Part shown: in pieces, positions 51,815 to 62,491 of the stretch | Position numbering within the stretch: the first letter of the stretch is position 1 | Layout of the letters: each line of letters starts with the position of its first letter | Translations under genes and position numbers: made by a program | The notes under the pieces: generated by a model | The model's database searches: none | The model's input: the letters and a program-made list of their open reading frames with translations, nothing else | Told to the model about the DNA's origin: nothing | Assembly: GCA_022539475.1 (NCBI GenBank) | Contig: VCMS01000091.1 | Span: 186,001-250,000, forward strand | Length of the DNA: 64,000 bases | Reading direction: 5' to 3' | DNA from: Gracilaria domingensis | Lineage: Eukaryota; Rhodophyta; Florideophyceae; Gracilariales; Gracilariaceae

Positions 51815-52099
51815 ACTACGCGCGGCGCGGCGCGCTGTCAAGGCGCTTGACGGCCCTCAAAGGGTGGGGCGCGGCGCGGCGCGGCGCGGCCATGCACGCG
51901 TGGCGCGCCACGTGGCGCGCGGCACCGGCGCCACGCGTGCGCCGGCGGTGGCGGCGCGCGCACCGTAGGCACTGCCTAGGCAGTATCGACTCGACAAGTC
52001 GCCGCCTCCCCCGCACGCCAGCCGCGCCGCCGATCCGCTGCGCTCGCGCTCCCCCGCCCCTTCCCCACCCCCCTTCCCCCCCGCCGCCCGCCCCCCGCC
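51815..52099. promoter_or_regulatory. Divergent promoter between the GT14 gene and NDUFA9
   Basis: 285 bases, GC-rich, with GGCGC repeats (51868-51890) and a perfect 14-bp palindrome ACTGCCTAGGCAGT at 51971-51984. Near the NDUFA9 ATG the plus strand becomes C-rich (52055-52098). Confidence 0.5.
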
Positions 52100-53160
52100 A
52101 TGGCCGCCGCCCCCCCGCGCCTGGCCGCCGCCGCGTCGCTCGCCGCGCGCGGCAGCGGCGGGCGCTCGTCCGTGAGCGGCGTGTCCGCCACGCTGTTCGG
52201 CGCCACCGGCTTCCTGGGGCGCTACGTGGCCAACCAGCTGGGGCGCATCGGCTCGCAGCTGTGCGTGCCGTTCCGCGGCGACGAGCTGGCGGCGCGCCAC
52301 CGCGCGTGATGGGCGACCTGGGGCAGGTGGTGCCGCAGCCGTTCGAGCTGCGCGACGACGGCTCGCTGCGCGACGCGCTGCGCGGCTCGTCGGTGGTGAT
52401 CAACCTGCTGGGCAAGCACTACGAGACGCGCAACTACTCGTTCGCCGACGTGCACGTCGAGCGGCTGGCCGCGCTGGTGCGCATCGCGCGCGACGAGGGC
52501 GCGCGCCACTTTGTGCATGTGTCCACCGCGCCGCCGCGCGAGCGCTGCGCCAGCGCGTGGCTGGCCACCAAGCTGGAGGGCGAGCGCGTGGTGCGCGACG
52601 CCTTCCCGGCCGCCACCATCGTGCGCCCGGCCGACATGTTCGGCTTTGAGGACCGGCTGCTCACGCGCATGGCCGCCAACGTGGCCGGCGGCCTGCCGCT
52701 CATCGCGCTGCCCAACGACGGCGCGTCGCAGCTGCAGCCGGTGTGGGTCAACGACGTGGCGGCGGTGGTGGCCGCCGCCGCGCGCGACCCCTCGCGCTTC
52801 GCCGCGCAGACGCTGGAGCTGGCCGGCCCGGACGTGCTGTCCGTGCGCGAGCTGTACGAGTTTGTGTGCGCGTCCGTCAAGCGCAGCGCGCGCTTCGTGC
52901 CGCTGCCGGCCGCCGCCGTGGCGCTGGGCGCGCGGCTGCTCAACGCGCGGCTGCCCGTGCTCAACCCGGACCCGGCGTACACGCCCGACGTGGTGCGCGT
53001 GGAGGCGGCGCACCGCGTGCTGGACGCGTCCAAGCCGCGCGTGCTGCGCTTCGAGCAGCTGCGCGCCGCGCCGCTCAGCGTGCGCTCGGACGTGGCGCAC
53101 GAGATCCTGCGCCGCTTCCGCCGCGGCGGCGACCGCAGCAGCCTCTTCTACGTCGACTAG
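52100..53160 (+). CDS. NDUFA9: Complex I subunit NDUFA9 (39-kDa, atypical SDR), one apparent frame slip
   Basis: Accessory subunit of mitochondrial NADH dehydrogenase that binds NADPH with a Rossmann fold. The ATG at 52100 starts an Ala/Arg-rich presequence, then [19 protein letters not shown] with the G-x-x-G-x-x-G loop at about residue 33 and [12 protein letters not shown]. After ELAARH near 52300 the frame must move by one base; the next frame continues at once with [62 protein letters not shown] and the rest to FYVD. There is no room for an intron, and both sides match the family, so a lost base in GC-rich DNA is the simplest cause. Its stop codon lies 17 bases from the end of the convergent GT77-like gene. 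Confidence 0.9.
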
Positions 53161-53177
53161 CGTAAAAAGCGCGTTTA

Positions 53178-53812
53178 CTACCAAGCTGGCTGCGCGCAGC
53201 GCGCGGCCGCGTCCAGCCGCCACGCGCCCACGCGCGCCAGCCGCTCGCGCTTGGCGCGCGCGCCCGTCACGTAGTTGACGTGCAGCGCCGCCGCGCGCGG
53301 GTACGTGCGCGCCAGCCGCCGCGCCGACGCGCCGGCCCAGAAGCTGCCGTTGCCGCCGTTGGGGAACAGCGCCAGCGGCAGCAGCGCCGCCAGCGCGCGC
53401 GAGCGCGCGTGCGCGCAGCCGTCGCCGCGCAGCCGCCGCCCGGGCCCCATCGCGTGCGCCTTGAACGCGCCGCACAGCACGTAGTTGAACGCCTTCTGCT
53501 CCGAGCGCCGCAGCGCGCGCGCCCAGCGCGCCACCGCCTCCAGCGCCGCCACCGCGCGCGCGTTGCTGCGCGCCAGGTACAGCCCCGAGTTCACGTTGAA
53601 GTTGAGCGCGTGCGCGCCGCGCGCGTCCGACTGCAGCACCAGGTCCGCGCCGCGCGCGCGCGCCAGCGCCAGCAGCGCCGGCAGCGGGTCGCGCAGCAGC
53701 GCCACGTCCGCGTCCAGCAGCAGCACGTCGTAGCCCAGCCGCAGCACGCGCAGCGCCGTTCGCGACTTGGCCGCCGACACGCGCACAAACTGCGCCGACC
53801 CGAAGCGCGCGC

Positions 53813-53847
<35 letters not shown>

Positions 53848-54254
53848 TCGCGCCGCGCCGCCGCGCGCGCGGGCAGGAACGCGCGCACGTTGCGCGCGCG
53901 CAGGAACGCGTGCGTGCGCGCGTCCTGCGCGAACACCACGTAGCGCCGCAGCCCGAGCGCGCGCAGCGCGCACACCACGTTGAGCGCCAGCAGCCGGTAC
54001 GGCCAGTCCGCCACCAGCACCACCACCGCCGCGGCCGCGGCCGGCGGCGGCGGCGGCGGCATGGCGGCCAGCAGCGCGGCCAGGCGCGGCGCGTCGGCCT
54101 CCGGTGCGGGCGCGCGCGCGCGCGCCTGCAGCAGCAGCAGCAGCAGCAGCGCCAGCGCCAGCAGCGCCAGCAGCGCCAGCAGCGCCAGCGGCGCGCGCGG
54201 CGCGGCGCGCGCGCGGCGCGCAGCGCGGGCGCGCGGGCGGGGGCGGCGGCGCAT
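53178..54254 (-). CDS. GT77-like nucleotide-diphospho-sugar transferase
   Basis: From ATG 54254: 358 aa, starting with an Arg-rich tail and a Leu/Ala membrane anchor, so type II Golgi topology. The catalytic core fits the GT77 (Nucleotid_trans) pattern: a Rossmann-like start ending YVVFAQDARTHAFLR, VLRLGYDVLLLDADVALLRDP with the DxD metal site, LNFNVNSGLYLARS, SEQKAFNYVL and a C-terminal ALHVNYVTG. Plant relatives add arabinose, xylose or galactose to cell-wall proteins and pectin. The enzyme carries Gly/Asp low-complexity insertions. Divergent from the G-patch gene. Confidence 0.85.
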
Positions 54255-54515
54255 CGTCGCGGCGCCGCCACCGCACGCGGCGCGGCTGCGGGCGGGGTGG
54301 CGACCAATGGAGCGGCGCGCCGCGGCGCGCTCACGCGCGCGCCGCGCCCGTTGCGCCACACGTCTCGCGCGCTGGCGCGCCGCGCCGCGAGTGCTCTTCG
54401 CCGCTGCGCACACGTCAGCGCGCCGCGCCGCGCTCCCCCACGCTCCCCCGCGCCACCTCCCGCACCCACCCCCCCCCCCCCCCCGTCCCGCGCGCCCGCG
54501 CCCGCGCGTCCGCCC
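54255..54515. promoter_or_regulatory. Divergent promoter with a C16 tract
   Basis: 261 bases between head-to-head starts; C16 at 54469-54484 lies 32 bases before the plus-strand ATG at 54516. Confidence 0.5.
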
Positions 54516-54851
54516 ATGGCCGCCTCCGCCTCGTCCCGCCGCCGCCGCCACCGCGCGTCGCGCGCCGCGTCGCGCCGCCGCGCAGCGCCGCCGCCGCGCG
54601 CGCCGTCCGTCACCACGCTGGCTTTCGATGACCACCAGATATGCTCCGGCCCCGGCTTCGACCTGCTGCGCAAAGGCGGCTGGCAGCCCGGCCAGCCGCT
54701 GGGCGTCGACTCCGCCGCGTCGTCGCCCGCCGCCGCCGCCGCCGCCGCCGCCGCGCCCATCCCCATCGTCGTCAAGCGCGGCCGCGCCGGCGTCGGCGCC
54801 GCCGTGCCGCAGCATGCCCAGTCGCTGCCAGCGCGCTGGCAGCAGCCCACT

Positions 54852-54883
<32 letters not shown>

Positions 54884-55295
54884 GCAGCAGCAGCCGAGGC
54901 TCCGCCATGTCGCCAGCAGCCACATCTTCGACCCGCTGCGCCCGCGCTGCCAGTTCGACCCCACGCACGTCGTGCCCAACCTCAAGGCGCTCAGGAAGCA
55001 CGAGCAGACGTGCCCGGCCAACCCCGCGCGCCTCGCGTCGTCTGCCGCCGCCGCCGCCGCCGCCGCCGCCGCCCAGCCGCGCCCGCCTCGCCTGCACTCA
55101 GGTCACCAGCCGCTCAGCCCGGCCAGTTTTGAGAACCAGTTCAGCGAGCTCGCCTTGTACAGCAGCGCCTCGTCGTCGTCCTCCACCTCCGTGTGCTCCG
55201 AGCTGTCGTCGGACGCCGCCCTGTCCGACATGTCCAGTCTCACGTCGGCCGACGAGCGCGACCCGCCGCCGCAGTTCGCGCTGCACGGTCTGTAG
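54516..55295 (+). CDS. G-patch and CHHC zinc-finger protein
   Basis: From ATG 54516: 259 aa. After a basic Arg-rich start, GPGFDLLRKGGWQPGQPLG and, past a poly-Ala insert, PIPIVVKRGRAGVGA follow the G-patch plan (LL-x-K-x-GW-x-x-G-x-x-LG ... PI-x-V-x-x-x-x-G-x-G), except that a Pro replaces the usual Gly. A Gln10 run precedes CQFDPTHVVPNLKALRKHEQ-T-C, spaced C-x5-H-x10-H-x3-C, the CHHC finger of U11-48K, TRM13 and GTSF1 relatives. The end is Ser-rich and acidic. G-patch proteins activate DEAH helicases and CHHC fingers bind RNA, so an RNA-processing role is inferred. I know no named protein with this exact pairing. Confidence 0.72.
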
Positions 55296-55393
55296 CATGT
55301 TGCCGCTTTCCGTTTTACTCTCTTGTCACCTTTGCAATCGCTCCTCGTCCCCACTTTTTTGTGTATGTTCCTCCTGTACAACAAAACCCATGT

Positions 55394-57382
55394 CTAAACC
55401 TGCCTCCACTTGTTTGCATCCGTAGCGCCCTGTCCTCCTTCTTGTTCCGCCCGCGCCCTCGCGTGCGCCGACGCGCTCAGCACCGTCCACTTGCCGTCGC
55501 CCTCGATCCGCAGCACCTTGTCGTGAAACTCCACCAGCGACGGACGGTTGCCCACGCTCACGCACGTCGCCCCCATCTCCCGGATCAGCGCGTACATGTC
55601 GCGCTCATTCTCCAGGTCCAGCGCCGACGTCGACTCGTCAAGAATCACAAACTGCGGCTTCGAGATCACAATCCTCGAAAACGCCAGTCGCTGCTGCTCC
55701 CCCACGCTCATGCTGCGGCTCAGCGCCTCGCCCGCCGCCTGCAGCCCCACGTTCTTCACCAAGTACCCCAGGTTCACGCGCTGCAGCGCCCGCACCACCT
55801 CCTCGTCGCTCACGTCCGTCCTCCGCGACGGGTAGATCACGTTCTCTCGCAGCGACCCCAGCATCACAAACGCTCGCTGCGGCAAGAACAGCGTGTGAGC
55901 TCGGCCGGGCCTTGTGATGCTTCCGTGCCCTTCCTCCCACAACCCGCAGATCGCCCGCATCAGCGAGCTTTTGCCAATCCCCGATCGCCCCACCACCAGC
56001 AGCCGCTCCCCTTGCGCCACACTCACCCGCACGTTTTGCACAAGGCCCTGGTACGGCGGCGTGGGCGTGAAAACGGAAACGTCTTCCAGCGTCAGCGCTG
56101 CGCCGTCGCGCTCGCTGCTGCTGATGCTCCTTGGCGACGTGTTGTCCGACTTGAGCGCATCCGACAGACCCTTCAACCGTCGAATTCCAGCGCCAAACTC
56201 CGCCAGCGCCGTGAACTCAGACACCACCAACCCCAGCGACGAAAGCACATGGTTGAAAGAAAAGTATACCTGGCTCAGAGCTCCGAGCGGCACTTTTCCG
56301 GCAAAGTATTGCGGCGCAATCAACGCAGTCGGCGCTACCTGTGCCCAGTAGCGAAACGAGGAAGACATCAGTTCCACAGTGCGAGTCAAACCGAGAAGGC
56401 TTATTTTGTTCCGAAACACCGAGCCGAAGCGCCCAAACAGCTCGCTCTGCTCGCTTTCTTCACCGCCGTAGAACGCAATGTTCTCGGTTGAATCGCGGAC
56501 ACGGACAAGCCCAAAACGGAAATCAGCTTCCCTGCTAGCCTGTTCACGGTTCAGCACCAGCAGATGGCGACCCACGCGGCCGATCGCCACCGTTCCGATT
56601 GCAGAGTATCCTATCAGAAGGAACAACAATGGCTTGTAAACCTTGTAGAGTAGCACTGAAAACACCACCAGATCAAACACACCCACTCCAATCACAGTGA
56701 TGAACCGCACTGCACGAGAGGTAAACCTCTCCACATCTTCAGCTATCCTTTGATCGGGATTGTCAATACTCCACATTCCAAGAGAGAGCCTGTAGTAGTT
56801 GAGATTTGAAAAGTACTGCCGCAAAAGATGGTCGGTAAGAATTCTTCTCCACATGAGTGCAAGACGCCGCGTTATCCAGTTGAACACCGATATAACAATA
56901 GGGCCGATCACAACCGCCACCCCGTACAGCATGAGTAGCTTTCCAAACTGTGATGCATCTCTCGCATTCAGGCTATTCCAGAAGAACCTCTGAATCATAC
57001 TCAGCATGACGGCATAGAGCGTGGCTGCCAAGGCCAAAATCACCGTGGCTGCAGTCCACAACCACGCCGTCACTTTCCGCTCTCCCCCATACAAGGGCTC
57101 TGCTAGCTCACGCACTCCCACAAAAATTTCACGTAGAACGTTTCGATACCTCGGGAACGTGATTGATCCTGTTTTAGGTGTAGACAAAACTTCCGTTTTC
57201 TCCTCATAGCTTACTTGCGGTGCTGAGGCCACAACTTTCAAACGATTCTGTCGGAGAGTTTGATAGCGTGGGCGGCGCAGCGTCACACCAAAGAAGTGAG
57301 CATGTGCATTGAGACCATTGCTGCGCCCAGATGGTCGCAACTCACGCAAGGAAACGTTCAATGTCGAAATGTATGCAGTCAT
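55394..57382 (-). CDS. ABC transporter, half-size, ABCD/YddA-SbmA type, likely plastid
   Basis: From ATG 57382: 662 aa. The first ~60 residues are basic and Ser/Arg-rich with almost no acid, like a transit peptide. The membrane domain (about residues 105-350) has six hydrophobic spans and ends with the family's acyl-CoA/peptide-type segments (RVRDSTENIAFYGGEESE, close to the EAA-like loop of ABCD proteins). The ATPase has GRSGIGKSSL (about residue 466), MSVGEQQRLAFSR (about 560) and FVILDESTSALD (about 585). Its closest architecture is the cyanobacterial-type ABCD family found in plastids of algae and plants; peroxisomal location is the alternative. Confidence 0.87.
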   Translation of the reverse strand: MTAYISTLNVSLRELRPSGRSNGLNAHAHFFGVTLRRPRYQTLRQNRLKVVASAPQVSYEEKTEVLSTPKTGSITFPRYRNVLREIFVGVRELAEPLYGGERKVTAWLWTAATVILALAATLYAVMLSMIQRFFWNSLNARDASQFGKLLMLYGVAVVIGPIVISVFNWITRRLALMWRRILTDHLLRQYFSNLNYYRLSLGMWSIDNPDQRIAEDVERFTSRAVRFITVIGVGVFDLVVFSVLLYKVYKPLLFLLIGYSAIGTVAIGRVGRHLLVLNREQASREADFRFGLVRVRDSTENIAFYGGEESEQSELFGRFGSVFRNKISLLGLTRTVELMSSSFRYWAQVAPTALIAPQYFAGKVPLGALSQVYFSFNHVLSSLGLVVSEFTALAEFGAGIRRLKGLSDALKSDNTSPRSISSSERDGAALTLEDVSVFTPTPPYQGLVQNVRVSVAQGERLLVVGRSGIGKSSLMRAICGLWEEGHGSITRPGRAHTLFLPQRAFVMLGSLRENVIYPSRRTDVSDEEVVRALQRVNLGYLVKNVGLQAAGEALSRSMSVGEQQRLAFSRIVISKPQFVILDESTSALDLENERDMYALIREMGATCVSVGNRPSLVEFHDKVLRIEGDGKWTVLSASAHARARAEQEGGQGATDANKWRQV

Positions 57383-59001
57383 CTACGTGCCTTGGGGGGA
57401 AGAAGCTCGTCTCCAAAAAAAAAAACCTGCCAGTGATGAGCGCGTGCGCGGAAAGTCGCCAAAACACCTGTGGTTGATTCAAACCGATAAAGATGCCAGT
57501 GTTTATCGACTACTTTGACGTCTAAAGCACCAAAAGTAATTGAAGGTATGCACTGCGCGAGGATCACGCGGTTTGTTGTTTTGCACAGAAATGGGGCAGG
57601 GATAAACTTCTTTGATAAAGGTCTATCTGTTCCAAACCAAATGAACTGCCCTTGATTACTACTCAGCCAGAAACTACGAGAAGAAACAATTCTGACGAAC
57701 GTAGAAACAATCTTGAACAAAGATGGGAGTGTTTTGGTAAACGACAGTCTCTTGTGATATTACCTTTGACCTTCACGGACAATTCTTCACTGACCTGCTT
57801 ACCAAACGAGTTGCTAAACCACCTCGGCCTGCTTCAACTTTTCAACGATAGATACCAAACACCGTCAAAGGGATACCGGATACCAACTGGGACAATGGCT
57901 TGTCCCTCGCTGCCCAGATTTTGACACGTTCTTCAAACGTTTGAGGCCATGGAAGCATAACCACGTGCAAACTGCGTGCAAAACGCCCACATGTAGAGAA
58001 GAAATTTTGGTCTTACCTTTTTTTGAGTTCACACTCTCAACTTCACAGATTACGTAACCTGTCGCGGATCTCTCTTCATCACGAGTTTTTGTTCGAACAG
58101 CCCTGAAGCACGTCTCTCTTTCTTTTCGAGGCATCGCACTCTAAAACTGCAAACGGTCTGGCGGTGTAGTTAGTCGCAAGAACAGCGGATTTTACGTGAT
58201 TCTTGACAATCTCGAACTCAGAAGCCTTTCGGGATTGTGAAGTGGAAGTTGTAATGCATTCAAAGTACCCTTGGAACTTTGTCAGATGGCGGCAATTTGT
58301 CCGTGGCTGAGAACATCAAACAAGAAGAGTCACAACATTTTCGTGGACTGCAGTGGTGATATGTACCGTGAGAATACATGTTCTAATGCTGGAGTCAATC
58401 CGAGCAAGAGCCATCGATGTGAAAAAAGGGGGGCAGAGCTTCACTCCGGTATCGAAATAGAACTATAGATCACCCGTGTTCCTCCTTCAAGCTCTTCGAA
58501 GCTTCCTTCGCTGCTGAGTCGACTCGTAATCTACACAAATTCCAACCCTTCGACAGCACGAAAAGCACTCAACCCCCTACGCTGACTACACCTATCTACT
58601 CTTCTACCGTCATAGTTTAATGATGAAAACAAAAATTCGACCCGATCGCTGATTCCGCACATGACGCTTTCCTTCAAATTTGCGCCGACATCCTGAGTAT
58701 GTAATCCCGACAGAGCCACAAAACTCAGTTCCCTAATACTTCATTGTTCTCCATACTTCCGTGACCACCATTTATTTATTGGTAACTTGTGCGCCCTCAT
58801 GCCCATCTTAGCAAAACAAGGAAATCGCCCTCAGATTGTACACCATTTTTGTGGATAGAGAGTACTTGGCCATACGTTCGTCATAGCCGTGCTTCGAAAA
58901 GTTTGGTATAGTCTTACCCCACATATCTAGCAGAGAACAGAATCCCATAAGCAGAATCAAACCAGTGATCTCCAGTGAACATAAAAAAGCACTGGTTCAT
59001 C
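57383..59001. other. 1.6-kb non-coding stretch
   Basis: No recognisable coding or RNA gene. It should contain the ABC transporter promoter on the left and the 3' end of the next minus-strand gene on the right. Confidence 0.5.
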
Positions 59002-61038
59002 TCATTTTGGTCTTCCAAAATGAACGCCTGCCATCAGAACCTTTATCTTTCCAGATAACCGTACGGCCCCTTCAGTGAAAGAACTCCAATGACTTCCCAG
59101 GAGAGTGGGCACCTTTGAAAGAAGAAGAATGTCAGCTAAAGCCAGCTTGGCACATTCTACGTCTCTGGTTACACAATCTTGGTCCCTTGGAATGCTGAAT
59201 ATCCTGTGCGACCCGAACTTGCGTTCAAGCTCTCTAATGGCTTCCCTCGTATCTGCCGCGACAAAGAACCTGTACCGCAGGCTCAAGCGCATAATTTTGT
59301 TTTCAAACGTTTTCAGCCCGGTTATTCGACGCCAGTGGTCTGTTACCCTGGACCCGTTTCCATAGAACTCTTCACTGACACCTTTGATGTCGTTCTCGAT
59401 AGTTCGAGATCTGATGTGCACACCTACCATGCCCTTGATGTTTATGAATGACGGGTCGTTCACTAGATACATAATCTCTGCATTTGGGACCAGAGCATCT
59501 CGCATCGTTTTCCAGTACTTTGACGTCGTCGAAATGATTCGGGGAGTGAAGCTGGACCGCACCACATAAGCACTCTTCACATAAACATGTCGTCCGATTC
59601 TCGGGTTCACCAATTCCGTGAGCGGATTGTGGATGTGCTTGCCGTTGAAGCGCATAAAATTGTAAAAGTCGACAGTTCGCATGGCGTGGTCTTTCGTGTT
59701 CGCATCACCTGGAGGCCAATTCATGTTCAACTTCTCGAGGATGACCATGTCATTGGCAAATAGATCCGAGAATCGACAGTTGAGGTGAACATCAGGCTCC
59801 CAGATCAAAACCAAGACCCGCCCTGTTTCCTTCGAGATAGCCATCGCGGATCCTAGAGCTCTCAGGCGATTACCCAGCCCGTACTGCGCATGTATGAAAA
59901 ATGCCCGTTTGGATTTAGATCGATCTAGTTCCCGTAACAGCTTTCGTTGAGAAGCATCTGACATGCTATCGATGAAAATCTGCGGGACGCCGTACACCCG
60001 ATTAAGAACGTCGCGAACATCTGCAGTTGTTAGACCTGGAAACGTCCACTCCTTAAAGAAGTCGTTCCATTGAGATTGAAACTGTTGATCTGGTTGGAAT
60101 AACTTTTCCATGAGTATCACCCCTTGAGATGCGGCAGCGTAGCGACCCTCGACCTCTTCCTGAGCGCGGTAGAAAATGTGGCGATCGGCGAGCGCAGCAA
60201 CGTTGTCCAGGGGATATCCTCCAGAACCGAAGTTTGTATAATAGTTGATCTGAAATTCGCTCCAGTCCGACGCATTTGGGGTGAGCTGCAACGAACTGAC
60301 GTACACCAGCATCATATTATGATCATCGAGCTTTGGCATCGGAAGAAGCGGTTCAGCTCCCAGTTGCTCCCCTCCGCGCTTTACGTCCCACAGTACAAGG
60401 AGATAGCGATTGGTGTTCTTGGCGTATGAAATGGCGGTGGCAAGCGCATTGAGACGGTTTGAGGCAACAGTTCCAACGACATGGAGGAAAAAGAGACGCC
60501 TTGGGGCACGCTTGTTAGTACTTCGCACGTTTTGGAGGTTTGATAGGAGCTCGAAACGCTGCGCAGGCTGTAGCTTATTAGTGAGACTTTGCGGAATGTC
60601 AAAGTTATGGGCAAGGGCAGTAGTAACAGAACGGTGCCGTGCTTCCTCTGGGAGTCGTGCACTAATTTGCGAAACTTCCTTGGACGGAAGCTGTGGGGTA
60701 GACAATGGATAGTCAGACGGAATACTTGAAACAATAAGCAGTGATGTTAGAAGAGTTAGCGAAAGCGATATGAAAATGCCGACAAATACAACGGCAAAAG
60801 GGGAGCTGAGACAGCTCTTGCGACCCGATGACGCTCTGTGAAGCAGAAGAAGGACATTGTTCGGAAATCGTAGCAGGCGACGCGAAAGTCGAAGGGGAAA
60901 GGAGCGCTTCTTCGACTGCTGTTTTCGACTTAAAGCGGAGGCGAAGATGGATTGTCCACTCCTGTGGGAATCGGCGGCGACAGCGCTGATGGACATGCGG
61001 TCGGGCAGGGAGTCATGTGCAGCTGCCGGGGGTCCCAT
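59002..61038 (-). CDS. Fucosyltransferase-like type II membrane protein with a duplicated domain
   Basis: From ATG 61038: 678 aa (ATG 60996 is also possible). A basic cytosolic tail and a membrane anchor (PFAVVFVGIFISLSLTLLTS) precede two domains. The C-terminal one has GLGNRLRALGSAMAISKETG, the donor-binding-like VGVHIRSR near the usual HxR position, FFVAADTREAIRELERKFG and ALADILLLSKVPTLLGSHWSS, the order seen in O-fucosyltransferase/GT23-like GT-B enzymes. The N-terminal one repeats the first element in a weaker form (TVASNRLNALATAISYAKNT followed by RYLLVLWD, against RVLVLIWE) but lacks the HxR part. This suggests an internal duplication with one domain inactive. Confidence 0.7.
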   Translation of the reverse strand: MGPPAAAHDSLPDRMSISAVAADSHRSGQSIFASALSRKQQSKKRSFPLRLSRRLLRFPNNVLLLLHRASSGRKSCLSSPFAVVFVGIFISLSLTLLTSLLIVSSIPSDYPLSTPQLPSKEVSQISARLPEEARHRSVTTALAHNFDIPQSLTNKLQPAQRFELLSNLQNVRSTNKRAPRRLFFLHVVGTVASNRLNALATAISYAKNTNRYLLVLWDVKRGGEQLGAEPLLPMPKLDDHNMMLVYVSSLQLTPNASDWSEFQINYYTNFGSGGYPLDNVAALADRHIFYRAQEEVEGRYAAASQGVILMEKLFQPDQQFQSQWNDFFKEWTFPGLTTADVRDVLNRVYGVPQIFIDSMSDASQRKLLRELDRSKSKRAFFIHAQYGLGNRLRALGSAMAISKETGRVLVLIWEPDVHLNCRFSDLFANDMVILEKLNMNWPPGDANTKDHAMRTVDFYNFMRFNGKHIHNPLTELVNPRIGRHVYVKSAYVVRSSFTPRIISTTSKYWKTMRDALVPNAEIMYLVNDPSFINIKGMVGVHIRSRTIENDIKGVSEEFYGNGSRVTDHWRRITGLKTFENKIMRLSLRYRFFVAADTREAIRELERKFGSHRIFSIPRDQDCVTRDVECAKLALADILLLSKVPTLLGSHWSSFTEGAVRLSGKIKVLMAGVHFGRPK

Positions 61039-62491
61039 GAGCAATATCGTTAAGGCACAATTGTGTACGCGTGGAGGAGAACGTCAAGGAGCTGAGGGAT
61101 ACGAAGCGCGGATTTGGGTCACATGGAACGGCGGGACGGGGTACGGGTCGGAGGGGGAAAGCCGCAGGGACTTGCGCACGATGCGACGAGAGGAGCGCAA
61201 AGTGGCACCGGCATGACGTCGAGCTGGCCACCTGCTTCTCTTGACCATCCACCGATGGCCATTCAGTGCGTGAATTGTTGGCGCGTCGCCCAAAATTCTG
61301 CTGAGTGGCGGATCACTCGCGCACGCCGGCGCTGACTGTAACCAACGGTACACTACACGTATCCGTCCCCACGGGGCATTGGCTGATGTTCTGTAATCGT
61401 CTGCGACGTTCCGCGTCCTCCTCCCATGAATAGTATAAGGACATAGGGATGCCCTTGGTACCAACGACGTTGCAAAGTCCGCTGACCAATTGAAGCGGCT
61501 TTATCTAGTTATCGTTACACGCGCAAGCAGAAGGCGACCGAGGATGCCTGGGCCACCTTTAACCCGTTGTCCTTCACAGTGCGAGAGATGAGATTCGATT
61601 GCTCTCGCATGATCGTGAACAACCACGTCTATAATCCGGTTCAAAGCTCGCTATTATACCTGTAGGATGTGTCAATTACTTTGAACATCCGGAAACCGCA
61701 AATACGTGAAAGCCCACTGCCTGTGTTCATGGTAGAACCCTCCCAACCTTTTTAAGTTCGATACCAGCAGCAATCAGCACGATCAATATAATCAAACCTT
61801 GGGAAAGATAATCGTAGGCTAGGCACACAAATATATGTATATATATGTACACAAATAAAAGTAAAGTTTACAGGTGTCAAACTTTGACCGCCACCGCTTT
61901 CGTGGCGCGCTGGGTGTTTCCTTCTAGTCCGAGAGACAGACCACACTGGAGCAATTGCTTTTCTGAGCCAGAGGATGTTCCGTTTGTAAAGACTTAGGGT
62001 ATCCCATCCAGCCCTCTTCGGTGGAAACCACGAACAGTCCCTGCTCTCGTTTCCCTCAAAATGTCTAAACAAGCCAGCTTTCAATGTCAAAGGTTCACTT
62101 TGCATTCTCCCAATGCCAAGCTGGGTTCCGAATTCGGAGTGGAAAACAAGATTAAAATGAGATTCTTGAAGCCAGCTCATACGGGGTCTTGCGCAAGAAG
62201 GTTCCACTAAGCAATTCGTAAGGGAACCCATATACCAAAAGAAGAAGAAGGCCAACCGACCGGCCGGCCATTGCCAACACCCCAAACTTTGCTGTTAAGC
62301 AAGCATTGGGCATTGCAACAAATTCGTTTATTAGTTCTAGGGCACTCATTTGACTTTCTCTAATTCTGATTGACATGCCTTTTTAGCGCCAAGTATATAT
62401 CCCCAATCTCCACAAGGCCAAGGTAGTCGTCTGCGCCAACTCTTAGTAGTTCCTTCTAGTATCAGCAAGCATTGTATTTCTGCAGCAAAGC
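61039..62491. other. Divergent intergenic region without a convincing gene
   Basis: Overlapping minus-strand frames at 61752-62376 (up to 177 codons) start with hydrophobic stretches but match nothing and disagree on frame; a CTTTTG|GTATAT donor at about 62235 might join them, but this is not supported by any domain. A TATATAT at 62393-62400 lies about 95 bases before the sulfotransferase ATG and could be its TATA box. Confidence 0.4.

Noticed and set aside
52222-54276. Long minus-strand frame opposite NDUFA9 and overlapping the GT77-like gene
   Set aside because: Arg/Ala/Gly-rich artefact antisense to NDUFA9; the GT77-like and NDUFA9 frames have clear family motifs.
61752-62376. Overlapping minus frames upstream of the sulfotransferase
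   Set aside because: Frames disagree, no motif is recognised and the splice needed to join them is only hypothetical.
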